This document shows, piece by piece, positions 62,438 through 64,000 of a stretch of DNA of 64,000 nt (positions are counted from its first letter, which is position 1; each line of letters starts with the position of its first letter). The DNA is from Cucumis sativus (Eukaryota; Streptophyta; Magnoliopsida; Cucurbitales; Cucurbitaceae): assembly GCF_000004075.3 (NCBI RefSeq), contig NC_026660.2:10788001-10852000 (forward strand), read 5' to 3'. Below the pieces are notes generated by a model that searched no databases, was not told where the DNA came from, and was given only the letters and a program-made list of their open reading frames with translations. Position numbers and translations under genes: made by a program.

Positions 62438-64000
62438 TCATTTGAGGACATACTTAACAAGTCCAGGAATGTGGACATTGAGAAAGTAATTTTCCCAATT
62501 GATATCCTTTGGGTCAAAAAATAGTGTGTCTCTATTGGTTTCATTCTCATGTGTAGCCCTTCCCAGTTTTTCTAAGTTGGTGTCATCAAATCTGTATATA
62601 CAAAAACAAAATAATAATACACAAATATAAGTAGTAGGTCAAGATTTCAAATAATGTATTGCCCCAAAAATGGAGTAACTATAAATTATACAAATCTCTT
62701 CCAATACTTTTCCAACATTAATAGACTGATGATAGCTCAAGAATAATCCACAGCTAATCTCTTTTCTTTTAAATAAAAAAAAAAAAAAATCATACTCAAA
62801 ATAACAAAACAAAAATAATCAATTCTATCATACTTTTGGAGATTTTTATTTATAAAATTTGTTCATATATGTAATAATGAAGCAAACAAACCTTTAATAT
62901 AATTTAGGATATATTTGGCAGGTAATTTGAAGACTAAATTTTGAGGAAGAAAGATTCAAAATTAAATCCTAATTTAAATAATTGCTAGAAATATGTTTGA
63001 TAATTTATTTATAAATAAAATTAATTACAGTTACCCAATAAATATTAAATTTGAGTATAATAAAAAAAATTTAAATTAAATAGTAAAATATCAAAACTAT
63101 TTTCAATAAATTCATCTAGTTTTTTTTTTTTCTAATTATAATAATTCTTAATAAAATTTATGAAAAAGAGTATAACTCATCGATATTTAATAAAAATACC
63201 TGGCTTTGAAGAAGAGATATGGACGATAAAATTGGAGTTGTCTCATCACCCAATTTAATTTTCTCTCGAGATCGATATATTTGTCTTCGAAAGAATGGAA
63301 TGATGCTTTGTTTACCCATTCCATAACCTAATTATAAATTATAAATACACATTTATATCAGCAAAAGTTATCAAATATATTTTTTATTTCCATAATTTCA
63401 TCTTGGTCCTTTTAAATATTTATTATATTAGAAATCAATCTTCAAAATTTTATTACACTTCATCTTTTCTCTAGTGTTATTAAATTTTACTTTTGGTTTA
63501 TATCATTATTTAGTACATTACATATAAAAACCCTAACTAGATTTCAAATTAAATTTATGTAAAATTTAACAAAAAAGAAAAAATCAAAACAATTGAAATT
63601 GAAATTTGTATAGTTAAATGACTAAATGGAAATGAAGAAAGAATTCATACAACAGAGTTGAAGGTTGTAAGAATTAGATAATTAATTTAATTATATCCAT
63701 ACTTTTGTAATTTTGAAAAATGTGATTTTTTTTTCTTTTTACTATTTTCAAGTATAACATAATGAACGAAAATGATCGCAACACTTATATAAGTAGTCTA
63801 TCTATTTTGTTAATGATTACAATTAGATTGTGATATATTTTTATATTTATAAATAATTTTAGAAGTAATTTTGTGATTTAAAATATATAATTTCTCTTTT
63901 TTCGTTTACACATGTGTTTGAGATGAATTAGATTTTAGGGTTAGAGGGACAACAACATACCTTGAGAAAAAACGAGTAACGAATGGTGATGTATGTATGG
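62438..64000 (-). CDS. FAR-D: fatty acyl-CoA reductase, 3' exons only (runs off window)
   Basis: The last three exons of another array member on the minus strand: exon 10 at 62438-62591 (ATNRDTLFFDPKDINWEN-type region, ending GLVKYVLK-stop), exon 9 at 63200-63327 (128 nt, the same length as in the other copies; contains KLNWVMRQLQFYRPYLFFKA), and the 3' part of exon 8 from 63961 to the window edge (TIRYSFFLK). Splice sites are normal and frames open, so the visible part is intact. The exon 9-10 intron (62592-63199) is longer than in FAR-C. Whether the whole gene is functional cannot be seen. Confidence 0.88.

Noticed and set aside
1..64000. CRISPR array, bacterial operon or viral cluster
   Set aside because: No regular spacer-repeat series, no operon-like gene packing, no viral hallmark genes; all gene structure is plant nuclear.

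Overview
The window is AT-rich nuclear DNA from a flowering plant, almost certainly a eudicot. The evidence is many short exons with GT-AG introns, homologues of plant-specific gene types (plastid-targeted aldo-keto reductase, AHP-like phosphotransfer protein, alcohol-forming fatty acyl-CoA reductases), plant LINE/SINE/MITE relics and a nuclear insertion of plastid DNA. Short CTATCACTGATAG-type repeats resemble ones I associate with Cucurbitaceae. That family assignment is an inference from memory and was not tested.

Layout. (1) 1-29375, plus strand: most of the gene for the catalytic subunit of DNA polymerase epsilon (POL2A type). I placed 44 exons that together keep one open frame of 2,035 codons through exonuclease, polymerase and C-terminal zinc-finger regions. 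The 5' end lies outside the window. Its introns hold two antisense LINE copies (4.2-4.7 kb and 9.3-13.1 kb, the latter with a 14-bp target-site duplication), an Au-type SINE, MITE-like elements and other repeats. (2) 31952-32992, plus: a six-exon, 147-residue histidine-phosphotransfer-like protein in which the phospho-accepting His is Asp. (3) 33793-37538, plus: a plastid-type aldo-keto reductase with two homologous, same-phase first exons in front of one shared set of eight downstream exons. (4) 38525-64000, minus: a tandem array of fatty acyl-CoA reductase (FAR) genes sharing a ten-exon plan. FAR-A (38525-42561) is broken by one 4-nt insertion. FAR-B (44416-47769) is a multiply damaged pseudogene. 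A lone exon 2 survives at 49756-49862. FAR-C (52781-55410) is intact at 487 codons. FAR-D (62438 onward) leaves the window.

Other items: a plus-strand 5' gene fragment (promoter/UTR/first coding exon) sits between FAR-A and FAR-B. A plastid-derived segment of about 460 bp, carrying complete trnY-GUA and trnE-UUC sequences in plastid order, lies beside the orphan FAR exon. The long stretches at 29.4-31.9, 47.8-49.7, 50.4-52.8 and 55.5-62.4 kb are AT-rich and show no recognisable gene.

The genes do not form a pathway. POL2A acts in leading-strand DNA synthesis, the HPt-like protein probably in cytokinin two-component signalling, the reductase probably in plastid carbonyl metabolism, and the FAR array in making primary fatty alcohols for wax or suberin. 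The array is the most dynamic part, showing birth and decay of paralogues. Exon boundaries were read by eye from splice consensus and protein homology; single-base errors are possible.
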